Positions 15,975 to 25,730 of a DNA stretch of 42,165 nt are shown piece by piece. Below the pieces are notes generated by a model, which was not told the DNA's origin, searched no databases, and saw nothing but the letters and a program-made list of their open reading frames with translations. A program made the translations under genes and the position numbers. This DNA comes from Deltaproteobacteria bacterium (lineage in GTDB: Bacteria > Desulfobacterota > GWC2-55-46 > DRQE01): positions 1 to 42,165 of the forward strand of contig JAJRSM010000056.1 in NCBI GenBank assembly GCA_024278765.1, written 5' to 3'. The first letter of the stretch is position 1; every line of letters begins with the position of its first letter.

Positions 15975-16170
15975 GGTCAAGACCTTTGTTATGAGTGGCA
16001 GACTCTTAATGGTTGCCAGCTTAAGGATATTATACTTTTACTTTAATGCACAGTCAATTAACTTCCTGATGACTTAGCCCTCACGTAGTGAGTTGGTGCA
16101 TACGGAATATTTTCAATTTTACTCCATTACATAATAAGTCTTCGCAACGAAGTCGCTTTGCTCTCACGCA

Positions 16171-17454
16171 GTGGAGAGTATAACCGTAGGCTCGATTGAT
16201 TCGCATCTGCACTCAGAGGTGCAGTTGATAACAGCGATGGTCGAGCTTGATGATGGCAAGGTAAAGGTCGACCTGCATGAGATCGCAGTCGGTGATTATG
16301 CCGTGCCGCTATCCGGTCATTACTTTCAGGTTATGGAGGGCAAGCCCGGCAGTGCCAGAGTCGTTGCTTGTTCGGCCTCGCTTGAGTACGTCGATGCGAG
16401 GCTACCATTTGATGAACTGCACTTTGAGGGTCTCTATAAAACAATCGACGGCCCAGCTAAAAAACCTCTCAGGCTTGGTCAGCAGAGTTTTATCGTTGAT
16501 GGCCAAGTCATTACCATTCTGGCATCCGAGTCTTTGAAGGATACGCAGGTGCTGCTTGCCTCTTATAAGAATACGCTGTTCTTGATATTGCCGGCGGTCT
16601 TTTTTATCTCTGCTGTAGTTGTGTTTTTTCTTGCGCGTTTTTCCCTCTCGTCTTTAAATCTTTTTACCGCAAAGGTCGGTGCGATCACAGAGCAGAACCT
16701 TGGCGACCGTCTGGATGAAAAAGGCCTGCCCTCTGAGTTGCGCCCTCTAGCAGAGAACTTCAATGCGATGCTCTCGCGTCTGGAAGAATCCTTTGAGACG
16801 CAACGCAGGTTTTTGTCCGACGCTTCGCATCAGCTGCGCACACCGGTAGCCGTTATAAAAGGGTACTGCGACGTAACGCTTGGCAGCGTGCGAGATGGTA
16901 AGGAGTATCGCAAGTCACTTGAAAAAATAAATGACGCTGCAGTAAGGATGACCGCGATCATTGAGCGTATCCTTGAGAGCTCAAGGGCCGAGGCACGGCA
17001 TGACTTTAAAGAGCTCTACCTTATGGCGGTCGTCTCTGATGCCGTGCGACTCTTGCAGGCAAAGGCTGCGGAGCGCGGCGTGATGATCTCTGTAAAAGGA
17101 GATAGTCTGGTGGTCAGCGGTGATCGTGTTCGTCTGATCGAGGCCGTAAGTAACTTAGTTGATAACGCGCTAAAATATAATCACCAAGGAGGCGAGGTCT
17201 TGATTGAAGTTGTCGCTGTCAGTGACTATGCAGTCGTGACAATAGACGATACGGGAGTGGGGATTGTGGAGAGTGCGCGTGAGAGAATCTTTGAGCGTTT
17301 CTATCGCAGCGACGAGACCAGTGCCGAGGTTGCTGGTAGCGGTCTTGCCCTCTCGATTGTGCAGGCAATTGTAGCTGCGCACGGCGGTTCGGTAGAGGCC
17401 GGGGTTAGCCCTTTCGGCGGCAGCCGTTTCAGGTTTTGTATTCCTCTGAAATAA
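16171..17454 (+). CDS. Sensor histidine kinase, apparently truncated at the N-terminus
   Basis: The visible parts are a sensor-type region (1-130), one membrane segment (about 134-155), HAMP (156-210), HisKA with phospho-acceptor H220 in SDASHQLRTPVAVIKGY, then HATPase_c with N-box SNLVDNALKYN, G1 DDTGVGI, F-box FERFYR and G2 GSGLALSIV. The kinase core looks intact. However, the first membrane helix expected before the sensor region is missing. The frame begins at GTG 16171 inside a repeat module (CTCACGCAGTGGAG) that also occurs elsewhere between genes. No response regulator is adjacent. The likely explanation is that a repeat-mediated deletion removed the true 5' end and its partner gene. 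If made, its sensor domain would be mislocalised. Confidence 0.82.
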   Translation: MESITVGSIDSHLHSEVQLITAMVELDDGKVKVDLHEIAVGDYAVPLSGHYFQVMEGKPGSARVVACSASLEYVDARLPFDELHFEGLYKTIDGPAKKPLRLGQQSFIVDGQVITILASESLKDTQVLLASYKNTLFLILPAVFFISAVVVFFLARFSLSSLNLFTAKVGAITEQNLGDRLDEKGLPSELRPLAENFNAMLSRLEESFETQRRFLSDASHQLRTPVAVIKGYCDVTLGSVRDGKEYRKSLEKINDAAVRMTAIIERILESSRAEARHDFKELYLMAVVSDAVRLLQAKAAERGVMISVKGDSLVVSGDRVRLIEAVSNLVDNALKYNHQGGEVLIEVVAVSDYAVVTIDDTGVGIVESARERIFERFYRSDETSAEVAGSGLALSIVQAIVAAHGGSVEAGVSPFGGSRFRFCIPLK

Positions 17455-18171
17455 TTTTTTGTTTTTAGGTAAGGTTTTTTGTGGTGTGATTGTTTGGTGG
17501 CCTTTAGTTTCTGATCTAAAACTCTGACGCAAAAGAGAAGAGTTTTTTATTCAGGTTTTGAATCCTTCGTATTCCTTCCCCTCTTTTTTTATTTTCCGTT
17601 TTTCAAAACTCGCGACTAGTTAAAGGGCGAGCCGCCTAAAGGGCGAGCCGTCGCTGATTTGCTTTGTAACTATTATAGCGTTAGTCTTGCTTGTGGCGTT
17701 GTTTAGAAGCCGCATTGTCTGTGGTGTTGCCAGCACTTTTATTGATGCAAATTACTTACTGCTTAAAGATCTATTGTGCTTTGTCATTTAGTGCGTTTGT
17801 GGTAGTATAGCCGGGTATTAGAGATTGTCTAGTGCACTACTTGGAATAAACCTAGCTAGCTATTGCGGCAATATAAAGGGCTGTAGGGTCTTTTATTCGA
17901 AAGTCAAGGAAAAAACGCATTAAAAACGGCTAAATTATGGTGCTAAAAGGTACACTTTTACCGCACTCTTTTAATTCTTGTAAATATATTAAAAATACCT
18001 TAAAAAAAAATAAGTTTTTGTCTTGACATGGTCGCTACAGAAGGCATATAATCCACCAAAAGCTGTAGAAAGGGACTAGTTATCTGTATTTCTAAAACAA
18101 GGTTGAAGCTGCTCGGCACAGTTGTGTCTATGGGTGGCTTTGACCGTATAATTAAAAGGAAGGAGGTATAC
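17455..18171. other. 717-bp upstream region of the nar operon
   Basis: No gene is seen up to the cytochrome start. A 14-bp direct repeat TAAAGGGCGAGCCG lies at 17621-17634 and 17637-17650. An A/T-rich stretch from 17900 leads into a strong sigma-70 promoter at 18023-18052. An ATG frame from 18103 was not used because the ribosome site is at 18172. I found no convincing FNR or NarL site, although TTGATGCAAATTAC near 17742 has one good FNR half. Confidence 0.6.
18023..18052 (+). promoter_or_regulatory. Sigma-70 promoter of the cytochrome-nar operon
   Basis: A consensus TTGACA (18023-18028), an 18-bp spacer and a consensus TATAAT (18047-18052) lie about 120 bp upstream of the cytochrome c start. 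Both hexamers are perfect, so basal expression should be strong. Confidence 0.75.
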
Positions 18172-18756
18172 ATGGAGCTAAGTAAAGGTCTCTCCAAGAG
18201 GTTGCAAGTCTGTCTAGTCGCGATTATAACAATCATCATGGTTGTTGTTTTCATGCCTGTACAGTCTGACGCAGCTGAAGTGGCCGGCTCGGGCAACTAT
18301 AAGGCCGGCGAAAACATCTTTACCGGAAGGACGCGGCTGGCAAATGGCGGCACGCCCTGCATTTCCTGTCATACGGCAGGAGCTAAGATAGGTGCCCTCA
18401 GCGGCGGCTCTCTTGGTCCCAACCTAACAAAGGTCTGGGAGACTAAGTTTTTCCTCGTAGATCCTAACTGGATTAACAGTAGCGGTAGTCCGGTGATGGG
18501 TCCCATCTTTACAAACAGAAACATCCTACCGGAAGAAGTAGAGCATCTGAAGGCTTTCTTCAGTGTTGTGGCACAAGAGAACGTCACTCCTGCTTCAACC
18601 AAGAAAGGGCCTTTTGTAGCTGGCGGAATCATAGGCACCATCGTTATGCTAGTAATATTCAGCATAGTATGGGGCGGTCGCTTCAGAAGCAGAAACGGAG
18701 GAACAGTCCATGAGGACCTCTGGAGAAACTACGGTGGAAAAGGAGGAAAAAGATAA
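18172..18756 (+). CDS. Membrane-anchored monohaem cytochrome c of the nar operon
   Basis: This is a 194-aa exported cytochrome. It has an N-terminal signal or anchor (about 10-35), then a periplasmic class I-like haem domain with C63-I-S-C66-H67 and a likely axial methionine M109 (SSGSPVMGPIF). A C-terminal membrane helix (about 148-168) is followed by a basic tail. ATG 18172 has the ideal site AAGGAGG; the upstream ATG at 18103 has none. It is the first gene of the operon, and narG starts on the base after its stop, so it should be made with the reductase. Comparable NarC-type cytochromes occur in some nar operons (Thermus, for example). It could pass periplasmic electrons to or from the Nar membrane subunit. 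That role is inferred. Confidence 0.85.
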   Translation: MELSKGLSKRLQVCLVAIITIIMVVVFMPVQSDAAEVAGSGNYKAGENIFTGRTRLANGGTPCISCHTAGAKIGALSGGSLGPNLTKVWETKFFLVDPNWINSSGSPVMGPIFTNRNILPEEVEHLKAFFSVVAQENVTPASTKKGPFVAGGIIGTIVMLVIFSIVWGGRFRSRNGGTVHEDLWRNYGGKGGKR

Positions 18757-21700
18757 ATGGCTACGTGGATCCAAGATATAGTTAACCCTGCCAAAAGAGG
18801 CTGGGAAGAGTTTTACCGCAATCGTTGGCAGTACGACAAGACAGTGAGAAGTACACATGGAAACAACTGCACAGGCGGTTGTAGTTGGATGGTATATGTA
18901 AAGGACGGAATTATCACATGGGAGCTTCAGGCCATTGATTATCCTCTCTTGAACGCATCATTACCACCGTATGAGCCTAGGGGATGTCAGAGGGGCATAT
19001 CAGCTTCTTGGTACGTATACAGTCCTGTTAGGATTAAGTACCCATATCTGCGTAGCTCCTTAATGGATGCGTGGAAGGCAGCAAGGGCCAGTCACTCCGA
19101 CCCTGTCGACGCATGGGAGAGCATCGTTACAAACGAAGAACTTCACAAGAAAATTAAGTGGTCAAGAGGTAAGGGCGGATTCCGTAGGTTTGATTGGGAC
19201 ACCGCAGCAGAGATCATTGCCTCAGCACATATCTATGTTATTAAGAAGTATGGCCCGGACAGGAACATGGCCTTCTCGGTTATTCCTGCAATGAGTCAGA
19301 TCAGTTACGCCTCAGGAGCAAGGTATCATCAGCTCATCGGTGGTGTATCACTGAGTTTCTACGATTATTACACAGACCTTCCGCCATCCTCCCCTGAGAT
19401 CTGGGGTGAGCAGACCGACGTTGGTGAGAGTGCTGACTGGTACATGGCCGGCTACGTTGTTATCCTCGGTGCTACACCGAACAGAACAAGAACACCGGAC
19501 TGTCACTTTGTCAGTGAGCTCAGACATGGCGGAGCAAAGCTCGTTGTTATGGCTCCTGATTATTCAGAGGTTACCAAGTACGCTGACCTTTGGGTTCCTG
19601 TAAAGACTGGTTCTGATGGTGCTTTCTGGATGGCTGTTAACCACGTTATCCTTAAAGAGTTCTACATCGACAGGCAGGTCCCTTACTTTGTTGAGTATCA
19701 GAAGGCCTATACGGATCTACCTCTTCTCGTTAAGTTTATTACGGGTAAGAATGGTCTTGAGCAGGGTCGCCTTCTTAAGGCATGTGATCTCGCAGAGTAT
19801 GATGACGGTGACAACCCGGAGTGGAAGTTTGCTGAGTGGGATGCAAAAGCCAATAAAGCCAGGATCACATACGGCGGAATGGGCTTTAGATATCCTAAGA
19901 ACCACGAGAACCATGGCAAATGGAACACACTGAACAAAGACGGTAAGACAGGTGAGGCATTTGATCCTGAACTTTCAGTCTATGATATAAAGGATGACAC
20001 TGTAGAGTGTAACTTCTACGAGCTCGACACGGGTGAGGTCTACAAGAGACACGTGCCGGTCAAGTACGTAGAGACAAAGACTCAGGGCCGTATTCCGGTT
20101 ACAACCCTCTTTGACCTTCAGTTGGCTCATTGTGGTGTTGGCAGGCCGGGACTTGCTGGCGACTACGCAAAGAACTATGATGATGACAAGGCATTCTCAC
20201 CTGCATGGCAGGAGAAGTACACGGGAATCGGTCGTGACACCATCATACAGGTTGGACGCGAGTGGGCAGCAAACGCCGAGGTAACAAAGGGTCGTTCCAT
20301 GATCATAGTTGGTGCAAGTATCAACCATTGGTATCATGCCGACCTTATCTACAGGGCCTTTACCGGAGCACTTATGCTTTGTGGTTGTATCGGACGTAAC
20401 GGTGGTGGTATGAACCATTACGTTGGTCAGGAAAAGCTTGCTGCATTTGATTCTTGGGGAATGATCGCCCATGCTGTTGACTGGGTAGCACCTCCAAGGT
20501 TCCAGAATACTCCTAGTTACTGGTATATCCATACCCAGCAGTGGAAGTATGATGGCGCAATTGCTGATTACTGTAAGGTTCCTGATGCAGATGCACTCGA
20601 CTATAAGCATACAGCGGACTTTAACGTGCGTGCCGTAAGGACAGGCGCACTTCCTTGGTATCCGCAGTTTAACCAGAACAACTTTGCTCTCTATGACGAG
20701 GCAGTAAGGGCTGGTGCTAAGAACGATGCCGAGGTAGTAGACTACGTAGCAAAAGGTATCAACGATGGTAAGGTTAACTTCGCTATCGACGATCCTGATG
20801 CACCTGAGAACTGGCCGAGGAACCTCTTTATATGGAGGGCCAACGCTCTAGGTTCTAGTGCTCGTGGTCAGGAGTACTTCTTCAAGTTCCTACTTGGTAC
20901 ACATAACAATGTTGGTGCTGATGAGGTCGCACAGCCACACCTTAAGGAGATCAAATTCAGACAGTCTCCTCTTGGTAAGCTTGACTTCCTCGTTGACCTC
21001 AACATGCGTATGAACACCACGCCTACTTACTGCGACATGGTGCTTCCTACTGCTCATTGGTACGAGAAGGAAGATATCAATACAACAGACCTTCATTCAT
21101 ACATCCACCCGATGGGCGCTGCAATCGCACCTAGTTGGGAGGCAAAGAGTGACTGGAATGCATTTAAATTCATCTCAGAGAAGTTCTCAGAGATAGCCAA
21201 GAAGCACTTCCCTAAGCCAATGAAAGAGATTATGGCATTCCCGCTTATGCATGATAGCCCGGGTGAGATCGCTCAGCCGTGTCTTGATGATAAGGTCGAG
21301 GATTGGAAGGTTGACGGTGGAACATTCGTCCCAGGTAAGTCTGGTCCTAACCTTAAGGTTGTTACCAGAGATTACGCCAACATCGACAAGATGTGGAGGT
21401 CCTTGGGCCCTGGTATGCAGAAACACTACGGACAGCACGGTGTTAACATTGATGGTGGCCCTCTCTATGACGAGTGGATCAACAGAAAGCACACCGTAAC
21501 TGAGGAGTGGGGCGGTAAAAAGTACATATCTCTTGCAGAAGCAAGGTATGTTGCTGATATCATCATGAACTTCTCAGGTGTTTGTAACGGAGAAGTCGTT
21601 TACAGGCAGTGGAAAGAAGAAGAGCATCACACCGGTCTCCACGGAGCACAGTTTGCAGAAGCCAAGGAAACAGTCAGAGAGATACTCGGAAGGGAAGAGG

Positions 21701-22506
21701 CCGACAAGATACCTCTCCATTCTACTGACGGCATCCATGACGGCCTCGCAGATGAACTCGGCGGACCTAACAGGAACGTACGTATGACCTACCATGACAT
21801 CCTTGCACAGCCTAGGCGTACTCTAACCAGCCCAGTCTGGACAGGTGACTCAAGGTCAGGACGTTCATACAGTGCTTACACAATTCAGATCGACTACAGG
21901 GTTCCTTGGAGAACGCTGACCGGAAGGCAGCACTACTACATGGATCATCCAATGTTCCTCCAGTTTGGTGAGGGGCTTATGACTCATAAGTATAAGCTTG
22001 ATCCAAACAAGATGAACGAGATAGATAAGAGTGATAGAACAGACGCAATTGTCTGTAATTACATTACACCGCATGGTAAGTGGGCGATTCACTCCACTCA
22101 CTATGATAACTTGAGGATGCTTACTCTTTCAAGGGGTGGTAACGTGCTCTGGCTCAACGATGGTGATTCAGAGAGCGCAGGCATCAAGGACAACGACTGG
22201 GTCGAGGCCTACAATGACAACGGTATCTTCGTATGCCGTGCCATCGTAAGTGCCAGAATCCCGACCGGTGTTGCATTTGCATACCATTCAATGGAGAGGA
22301 CAGTAAACGTACCTAAGACTCAGCAGAGAAACATCATAAGGAGTGGTTTCCATAACAGCCTTACAAGACAGAGACTTAAGCCGCCTCTTATGGCCGGTGG
22401 GTACGGACAGTTCTCATATTGCTTCAATGGATGGGGACCGATCCCAATCATCAGGGACACAACCGTCCTTGTGAGAAAACTCAAGAATCAGGAGGTGAGC
22501 TGGTAA
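18757..22506 (+). CDS. narG: Respiratory nitrate reductase alpha subunit
   Basis: This is the catalytic Mo-bis-MGD subunit, 1249 aa, reducing nitrate to nitrite. The FS0 cluster ligands are H34, C38, C42 and C77, with the same 4-4-35 spacing as E. coli NarG (H49, C53, C57, C92). The Mo ligand is D207 in DLPPSSPEIWGEQTD, again offset by exactly 15 from E. coli D222. No twin-arginine signal is seen at the N-terminus (it starts MATWIQDIVNPAKRGWEEFY), so the active site should face the cytoplasm and nitrate must be imported, consistent with two NarK genes. The start is directly after the cytochrome stop, with GGAGGAAA as ribosome site. A nitrite oxidoreductase role was considered but the context and topology favour reduction. 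Confidence 0.97.
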   Translation: MATWIQDIVNPAKRGWEEFYRNRWQYDKTVRSTHGNNCTGGCSWMVYVKDGIITWELQAIDYPLLNASLPPYEPRGCQRGISASWYVYSPVRIKYPYLRSSLMDAWKAARASHSDPVDAWESIVTNEELHKKIKWSRGKGGFRRFDWDTAAEIIASAHIYVIKKYGPDRNMAFSVIPAMSQISYASGARYHQLIGGVSLSFYDYYTDLPPSSPEIWGEQTDVGESADWYMAGYVVILGATPNRTRTPDCHFVSELRHGGAKLVVMAPDYSEVTKYADLWVPVKTGSDGAFWMAVNHVILKEFYIDRQVPYFVEYQKAYTDLPLLVKFITGKNGLEQGRLLKACDLAEYDDGDNPEWKFAEWDAKANKARITYGGMGFRYPKNHENHGKWNTLNKDGKTGEAFDPELSVYDIKDDTVECNFYELDTGEVYKRHVPVKYVETKTQGRIPVTTLFDLQLAHCGVGRPGLAGDYAKNYDDDKAFSPAWQEKYTGIGRDTIIQVGREWAANAEVTKGRSMIIVGASINHWYHADLIYRAFTGALMLCGCIGRNGGGMNHYVGQEKLAAFDSWGMIAHAVDWVAPPRFQNTPSYWYIHTQQWKYDGAIADYCKVPDADALDYKHTADFNVRAVRTGALPWYPQFNQNNFALYDEAVRAGAKNDAEVVDYVAKGINDGKVNFAIDDPDAPENWPRNLFIWRANALGSSARGQEYFFKFLLGTHNNVGADEVAQPHLKEIKFRQSPLGKLDFLVDLNMRMNTTPTYCDMVLPTAHWYEKEDINTTDLHSYIHPMGAAIAPSWEAKSDWNAFKFISEKFSEIAKKHFPKPMKEIMAFPLMHDSPGEIAQPCLDDKVEDWKVDGGTFVPGKSGPNLKVVTRDYANIDKMWRSLGPGMQKHYGQHGVNIDGGPLYDEWINRKHTVTEEWGGKKYISLAEARYVADIIMNFSGVCNGEVVYRQWKEEEHHTGLHGAQFAEAKETVREILGREEADKIPLHSTDGIHDGLADELGGPNRNVRMTYHDILAQPRRTLTSPVWTGDSRSGRSYSAYTIQIDYRVPWRTLTGRQHYYMDHPMFLQFGEGLMTHKYKLDPNKMNEIDKSDRTDAIVCNYITPHGKWAIHSTHYDNLRMLTLSRGGNVLWLNDGDSESAGIKDNDWVEAYNDNGIFVCRAIVSARIPTGVAFAYHSMERTVNVPKTQQRNIIRSGFHNSLTRQRLKPPLMAGGYGQFSYCFNGWGPIPIIRDTTVLVRKLKNQEVSW

Positions 22507-22507
22507 G

Positions 22508-24031
22508 ATGGATGTTAGAGCCCAACTATCAATGTCATTCAGCCTTGATAAGTGCATAGGTTGTCATACGTGTAGTGTCTCCTGTAAGAACGTATGGACA
22601 ACGCGCCAAGGTGCGGAGTATATGTGGTGGAACAACGTGGAGACCAAACCTGGCTGCGGTTACCCGCTTGCGTGGGAAGACCAGGACAGGTATAAGGGCG
22701 GATGGGAGCTTACGTCTTCCGGAAGCCTTAGACTGAAACTCTTGAAGGGCCCTGGAAAGTTGAGGACGCTGGCGAATATTTTCTTCCAGCCGAATCTCCC
22801 GACCATAGATGATTACTATGAGCCTTTCACATTTGACTATGACAATCTCTTCAATGCCCCGGCCGGAGATGATCAGCCGACGGCAAGACCGAAGTCTCTC
22901 CTCACAGGTGAGTTTATGGACAAGATCGTCCTTGGACCTAACTGGGATGATGACTTCGGAGGGTCACCGCTTTATGCTACCAACGACCCGAACCTGAAGG
23001 GACTCAGTGATTCACAGAAGTTGTGTCTCACGCAGTTTCATAAGCTCTTTTACTTCTACTTCCCGAGGATCTGTAACCATTGTGGTAACCCGGGTTGTGT
23101 AGCATCGTGTCCATCAGGTGCTATCTATAAGAGGGGAGAGGACGGTATCGTACTTATCGATCAGGATACATGCAGAGCCTGGAGATTCTGTGTAAGTGCA
23201 TGCCCGTACAAGAAGCCTTACTTTAACTGGAACAACGGTAAATCCGAGAAGTGTATCTTCTGTTACCCAAGGCTCGAAACTGGTCAGGCCAACGCATGTG
23301 CACACGCATGTACAGGTAGGATCAGGTACGTAGGAGTTATACTCTACGATGCCGACAGGATAGAAGAGACAGCCAAGCAGCCTGATGATAGGCTCGTCGA
23401 AGCGATGAGGGATCTAATCCTTGATCCTAACGACCCGGCGGTTATCGCGGGTGCAAGGGCAAACGGACTCGAGGACAACTGGATACTAGCAGCTCAGGAG
23501 TCTCCACAGTACAACCTTTTTAAGAAGTGGAGAATTGCTCTGCCGCATCATCCAGAGTTCCGTACAGTACCGATGAACTACTACATTCCACCTCTTTCGC
23601 CGATTCTTCATCAGGCAAAGGGTGATCAGGGCGGCACATATGACCCTGAGAACATGGAGTTCTTCACCGATGTAGAACTGATGAGGATACCTACAAAGTT
23701 CCTCGCCAACATCCTCAGTGCTGGCAACGAGAGCGTCGTAATCGAGGCACTCAAAAAGCAGATGGCAGTAAGGATGTACATCAGGCAGCAGCGTGTTGGA
23801 GATCTCGGTGACGCAAAGGTACAGAGTGCACTTAGAGAAGTAGGTCTTAGCGAGCAGGATGCAGTCGATATCAACAGGCTACTCGCTCTCGCAACCTTTA
23901 ATGAGCGCTTCGTAATTCCTGAGACACATCGTGAGAGCAAGACTACGGTCGATCCTAGAACGATGTACGAGAAGAGAGGCTCCGTCGGATTCGGCGTGAA
24001 GAAGAAGGAGTTCCTCGGGAGGAGTTGGTAA
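22508..24031 (+). CDS. narH: Respiratory nitrate reductase beta subunit
   Basis: This electron-transfer subunit, 507 aa, carries four Fe-S clusters between NarI haems and NarG. The first ligand set C16, C19, C22, C26 (CIGCHTCSVSC) is at the same numbers as in E. coli. The second set is CNHCGNPGCVASCP. In the third, CRAWRFCVSACP has a tryptophan in place of one cysteine, the hallmark of the [3Fe-4S] cluster in NarH. The fourth includes CIFC and the later CAHAC. It begins one base after the narG stop and has no export signal of its own. All cluster residues are present, so it should be functional. Confidence 0.97.
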   Translation: MDVRAQLSMSFSLDKCIGCHTCSVSCKNVWTTRQGAEYMWWNNVETKPGCGYPLAWEDQDRYKGGWELTSSGSLRLKLLKGPGKLRTLANIFFQPNLPTIDDYYEPFTFDYDNLFNAPAGDDQPTARPKSLLTGEFMDKIVLGPNWDDDFGGSPLYATNDPNLKGLSDSQKLCLTQFHKLFYFYFPRICNHCGNPGCVASCPSGAIYKRGEDGIVLIDQDTCRAWRFCVSACPYKKPYFNWNNGKSEKCIFCYPRLETGQANACAHACTGRIRYVGVILYDADRIEETAKQPDDRLVEAMRDLILDPNDPAVIAGARANGLEDNWILAAQESPQYNLFKKWRIALPHHPEFRTVPMNYYIPPLSPILHQAKGDQGGTYDPENMEFFTDVELMRIPTKFLANILSAGNESVVIEALKKQMAVRMYIRQQRVGDLGDAKVQSALREVGLSEQDAVDINRLLALATFNERFVIPETHRESKTTVDPRTMYEKRGSVGFGVKKKEFLGRSW

Positions 24032-24034
24032 TAA

Positions 24035-24628
24035 GTGAGTGACAAGGTGGAAAATAGAATAAACACCTTATTTGCCACATTGCTTAGTTATCCCTGGGAT
24101 GATGTAGCTGGGGTGACAGCTAGGACTATTGAGGTCCTGGTTGACCACTCCAGTTATCCCCAGGAAGCGATCAATGAGGTTAAAGTCTTCGCTGACGAGA
24201 TAGAGAAGATCTCACTGGATGATCTGCAAGGTATTTACTCTTATACCTTTGAGATAGCCAGCGGAGAATTTTCTCTGGACATAGGCTACCATCTACATGA
24301 CGGTTTTAAGAGAGCTAATGCTCTGGTTAGTCTGAAAGAGCTTTACAAATCCAGAGGTTTTCCTTATGCCGAGGTTGCCAAAGGTGAACTTGCAGACAAC
24401 CTGACAGTGCTTTTAAGGTTTTTTGACTTTACGGAAGAGGAGTCACTCCGCAGTGAGCTACGTGAATCCTTTTTGGTAAAGGGGCTTGAGCAACTTAACA
24501 AGAACTTTGATCTCAAGCCAGACACAGAGACACCTTACAGGCATTTACTTAAAGCATTAGGTTTGATGGTAGAGGCTGATCTAAAGAGCGCAGAGCTCTT
24601 GGCAGGCCGCGAAAGCTTTAACGCATAA
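24035..24628 (+). CDS. narJ: Nitrate reductase assembly chaperone
   Basis: This 197-aa all-helical TorD/DmsD-family chaperone binds immature NarG and directs Mo cofactor insertion and membrane docking. It is not part of the mature enzyme. Landmarks are an early FATLLSYPWDDV segment, the YTYTFEIASGEFSLDIGYHLHDG stretch in the middle (where related chaperones have the YxxxF...P/HxG region), and a leucine-rich helical C-terminus. The start is GTG at 24035 with GGGAGGAG nearby, three bases after the narH stop. Its place between narH and narI is the canonical order. Sequence conservation in this family is low, so context carries much of the assignment. Confidence 0.92.
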   Translation: MSDKVENRINTLFATLLSYPWDDVAGVTARTIEVLVDHSSYPQEAINEVKVFADEIEKISLDDLQGIYSYTFEIASGEFSLDIGYHLHDGFKRANALVSLKELYKSRGFPYAEVAKGELADNLTVLLRFFDFTEEESLRSELRESFLVKGLEQLNKNFDLKPDTETPYRHLLKALGLMVEADLKSAELLAGRESFNA

Positions 24629-24697
24629 AGGTAATAAGAGCGAATTATAAATTAACTGGCCAAAAGGCTGCAACACTCTATAAGGAGGTCAACTAAA

Positions 24698-25405
24698 ATG
24701 AACTGGGACTATATGTTGTTCGGCATTGTGCCGTACATCTTTGTAGCCATAGCGGTTGTCGGTACGATCTGGCGTTATACCACCAACAGGTATACTTGGT
24801 CGAGCCTTTCATCCGAGTTCCTTGAGAATAAGGTGCTCTTTTTCGGCTCCTTTCCATGGCACTTTGGAATTATATTGATACTTATTGCGCACATAATCAT
24901 ACTCTTTATCCCTAGCGCACTGCTGGCATGGAATGCTGTACCAGCAAGGCTCTATATACTAGAGGTGGCTGGACTTATCCTTGGTTTCTTAGCTCTCGTA
25001 GGTCTGATACTCTTCATCTACAGAAGACTTACAGACAGCAGAGTCAGGGCTCAGACATCGTCCTGGGATGTGCTCGTATTAATAGTACTCTTGATTCAGG
25101 TAGTAACAGGCCTTGCAAACGCAATTATGTACAAATGGGGATCAAACTGGATGGCAGGTTCCGCTTCACCTTGGTTCCTCTCACTCTGGACACTTGATCC
25201 ACAGGTTGACTATATTGCTAACCTTCCGCTTGTTACAAAGATTCATATCTTTAATGCTTTTGTATTCATACTCCTTATACCGTTCACAAGGTTCGTACAT
25301 TTCTTGGCCTTCTGGAACCCTCTCACATACATGACGAGGCCGTACCAGATCCAGCGTCACTATGACAGAAATGCGAAGACAGAGAACATAAGGCAGTACA
25401 AGTAA
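24698..25405 (+). CDS. narI: Respiratory nitrate reductase gamma subunit (di-haem cytochrome b)
   Basis: This quinol-oxidising membrane subunit, 235 aa, has five predicted helices. The four haem-b histidines can be placed: H55 and H65 in FPWHFG and IAHI, and H183 and H201 in KIHIFNAF and RFVHFLAF. Spacings of 10 and 18 match E. coli NarI (H56/H66 and H187/H205). Quinol is oxidised at the periplasmic side and electrons pass through NarH to NarG. The ribosome site AAGGAGG precedes ATG 24698. There is a 69-bp gap after narJ. A GC-rich hairpin follows at 25412. The basic C-terminal tail lies on the cytoplasmic side. Confidence 0.96.
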   Translation: MNWDYMLFGIVPYIFVAIAVVGTIWRYTTNRYTWSSLSSEFLENKVLFFGSFPWHFGIILILIAHIIILFIPSALLAWNAVPARLYILEVAGLILGFLALVGLILFIYRRLTDSRVRAQTSSWDVLVLIVLLIQVVTGLANAIMYKWGSNWMAGSASPWFLSLWTLDPQVDYIANLPLVTKIHIFNAFVFILLIPFTRFVHFLAFWNPLTYMTRPYQIQRHYDRNAKTENIRQYK

Positions 25406-25730
25406 TCATGGCCGGGGGCAGGGAGACCTGCCCCCGGATTCATAAAAATGACTCGCTTATTATAGCGCGTCTGAACTCAGCAGACGTTAATATAACGTTT
25501 TTTCGCGGTTTAAGCTCTGCTAGTAGTTGATGTTCGGCTAAGTAAGAGAGTCATACAGGGAAGAACAACAAGGGGGTGGTTACAGACAACGATGACTGAA
25601 GTACCTTTTTTTCAAGTTTCTGGTGTATGTGTAACCGCAATAATAAAGTAATATTAATTTTATATTAGCATGAACATGAAATTCTAGTAGAAGCGGAACT
25701 ACGTAATTAACCATCTAAAGGAGAAATAGA
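25406..25730. other. Intergenic region between narI and the second narK
   Basis: This 325-bp stretch has a hairpin at 25412-25437 and then A/T-rich sequence. No gene is seen and no clear promoter consensus was found, although this length suggests narK may have its own start. A GGAGAAA ribosome site lies before 25731. Confidence 0.5.
25412..25437 (+). terminator. GC-rich hairpin after narI
   Basis: A perfect 11-bp stem, CCGGGGGCAGG/CCTGCCCCCGG, has a GAGA loop. No T run follows, so it may stabilise the narGHJI mRNA 3' end or act as a partial terminator rather than a full intrinsic one. Confidence 0.6.

Noticed and set aside
17742-17755. FNR/DNR box TTGATGCAAATTAC upstream of the nar operon
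   Set aside because: Only the left half matches TTGAT; the right half does not match ATCAA, and it lies almost 300 bp from the -10.
18757-25405. Nitrite oxidoreductase (NXR) rather than nitrate reductase
   Set aside because: NarI is a canonical four-His di-haem b subunit, NarG lacks a Tat signal, FS0 and Asp spacings equal E. coli NarG, and NarJ and NarK accompany it.
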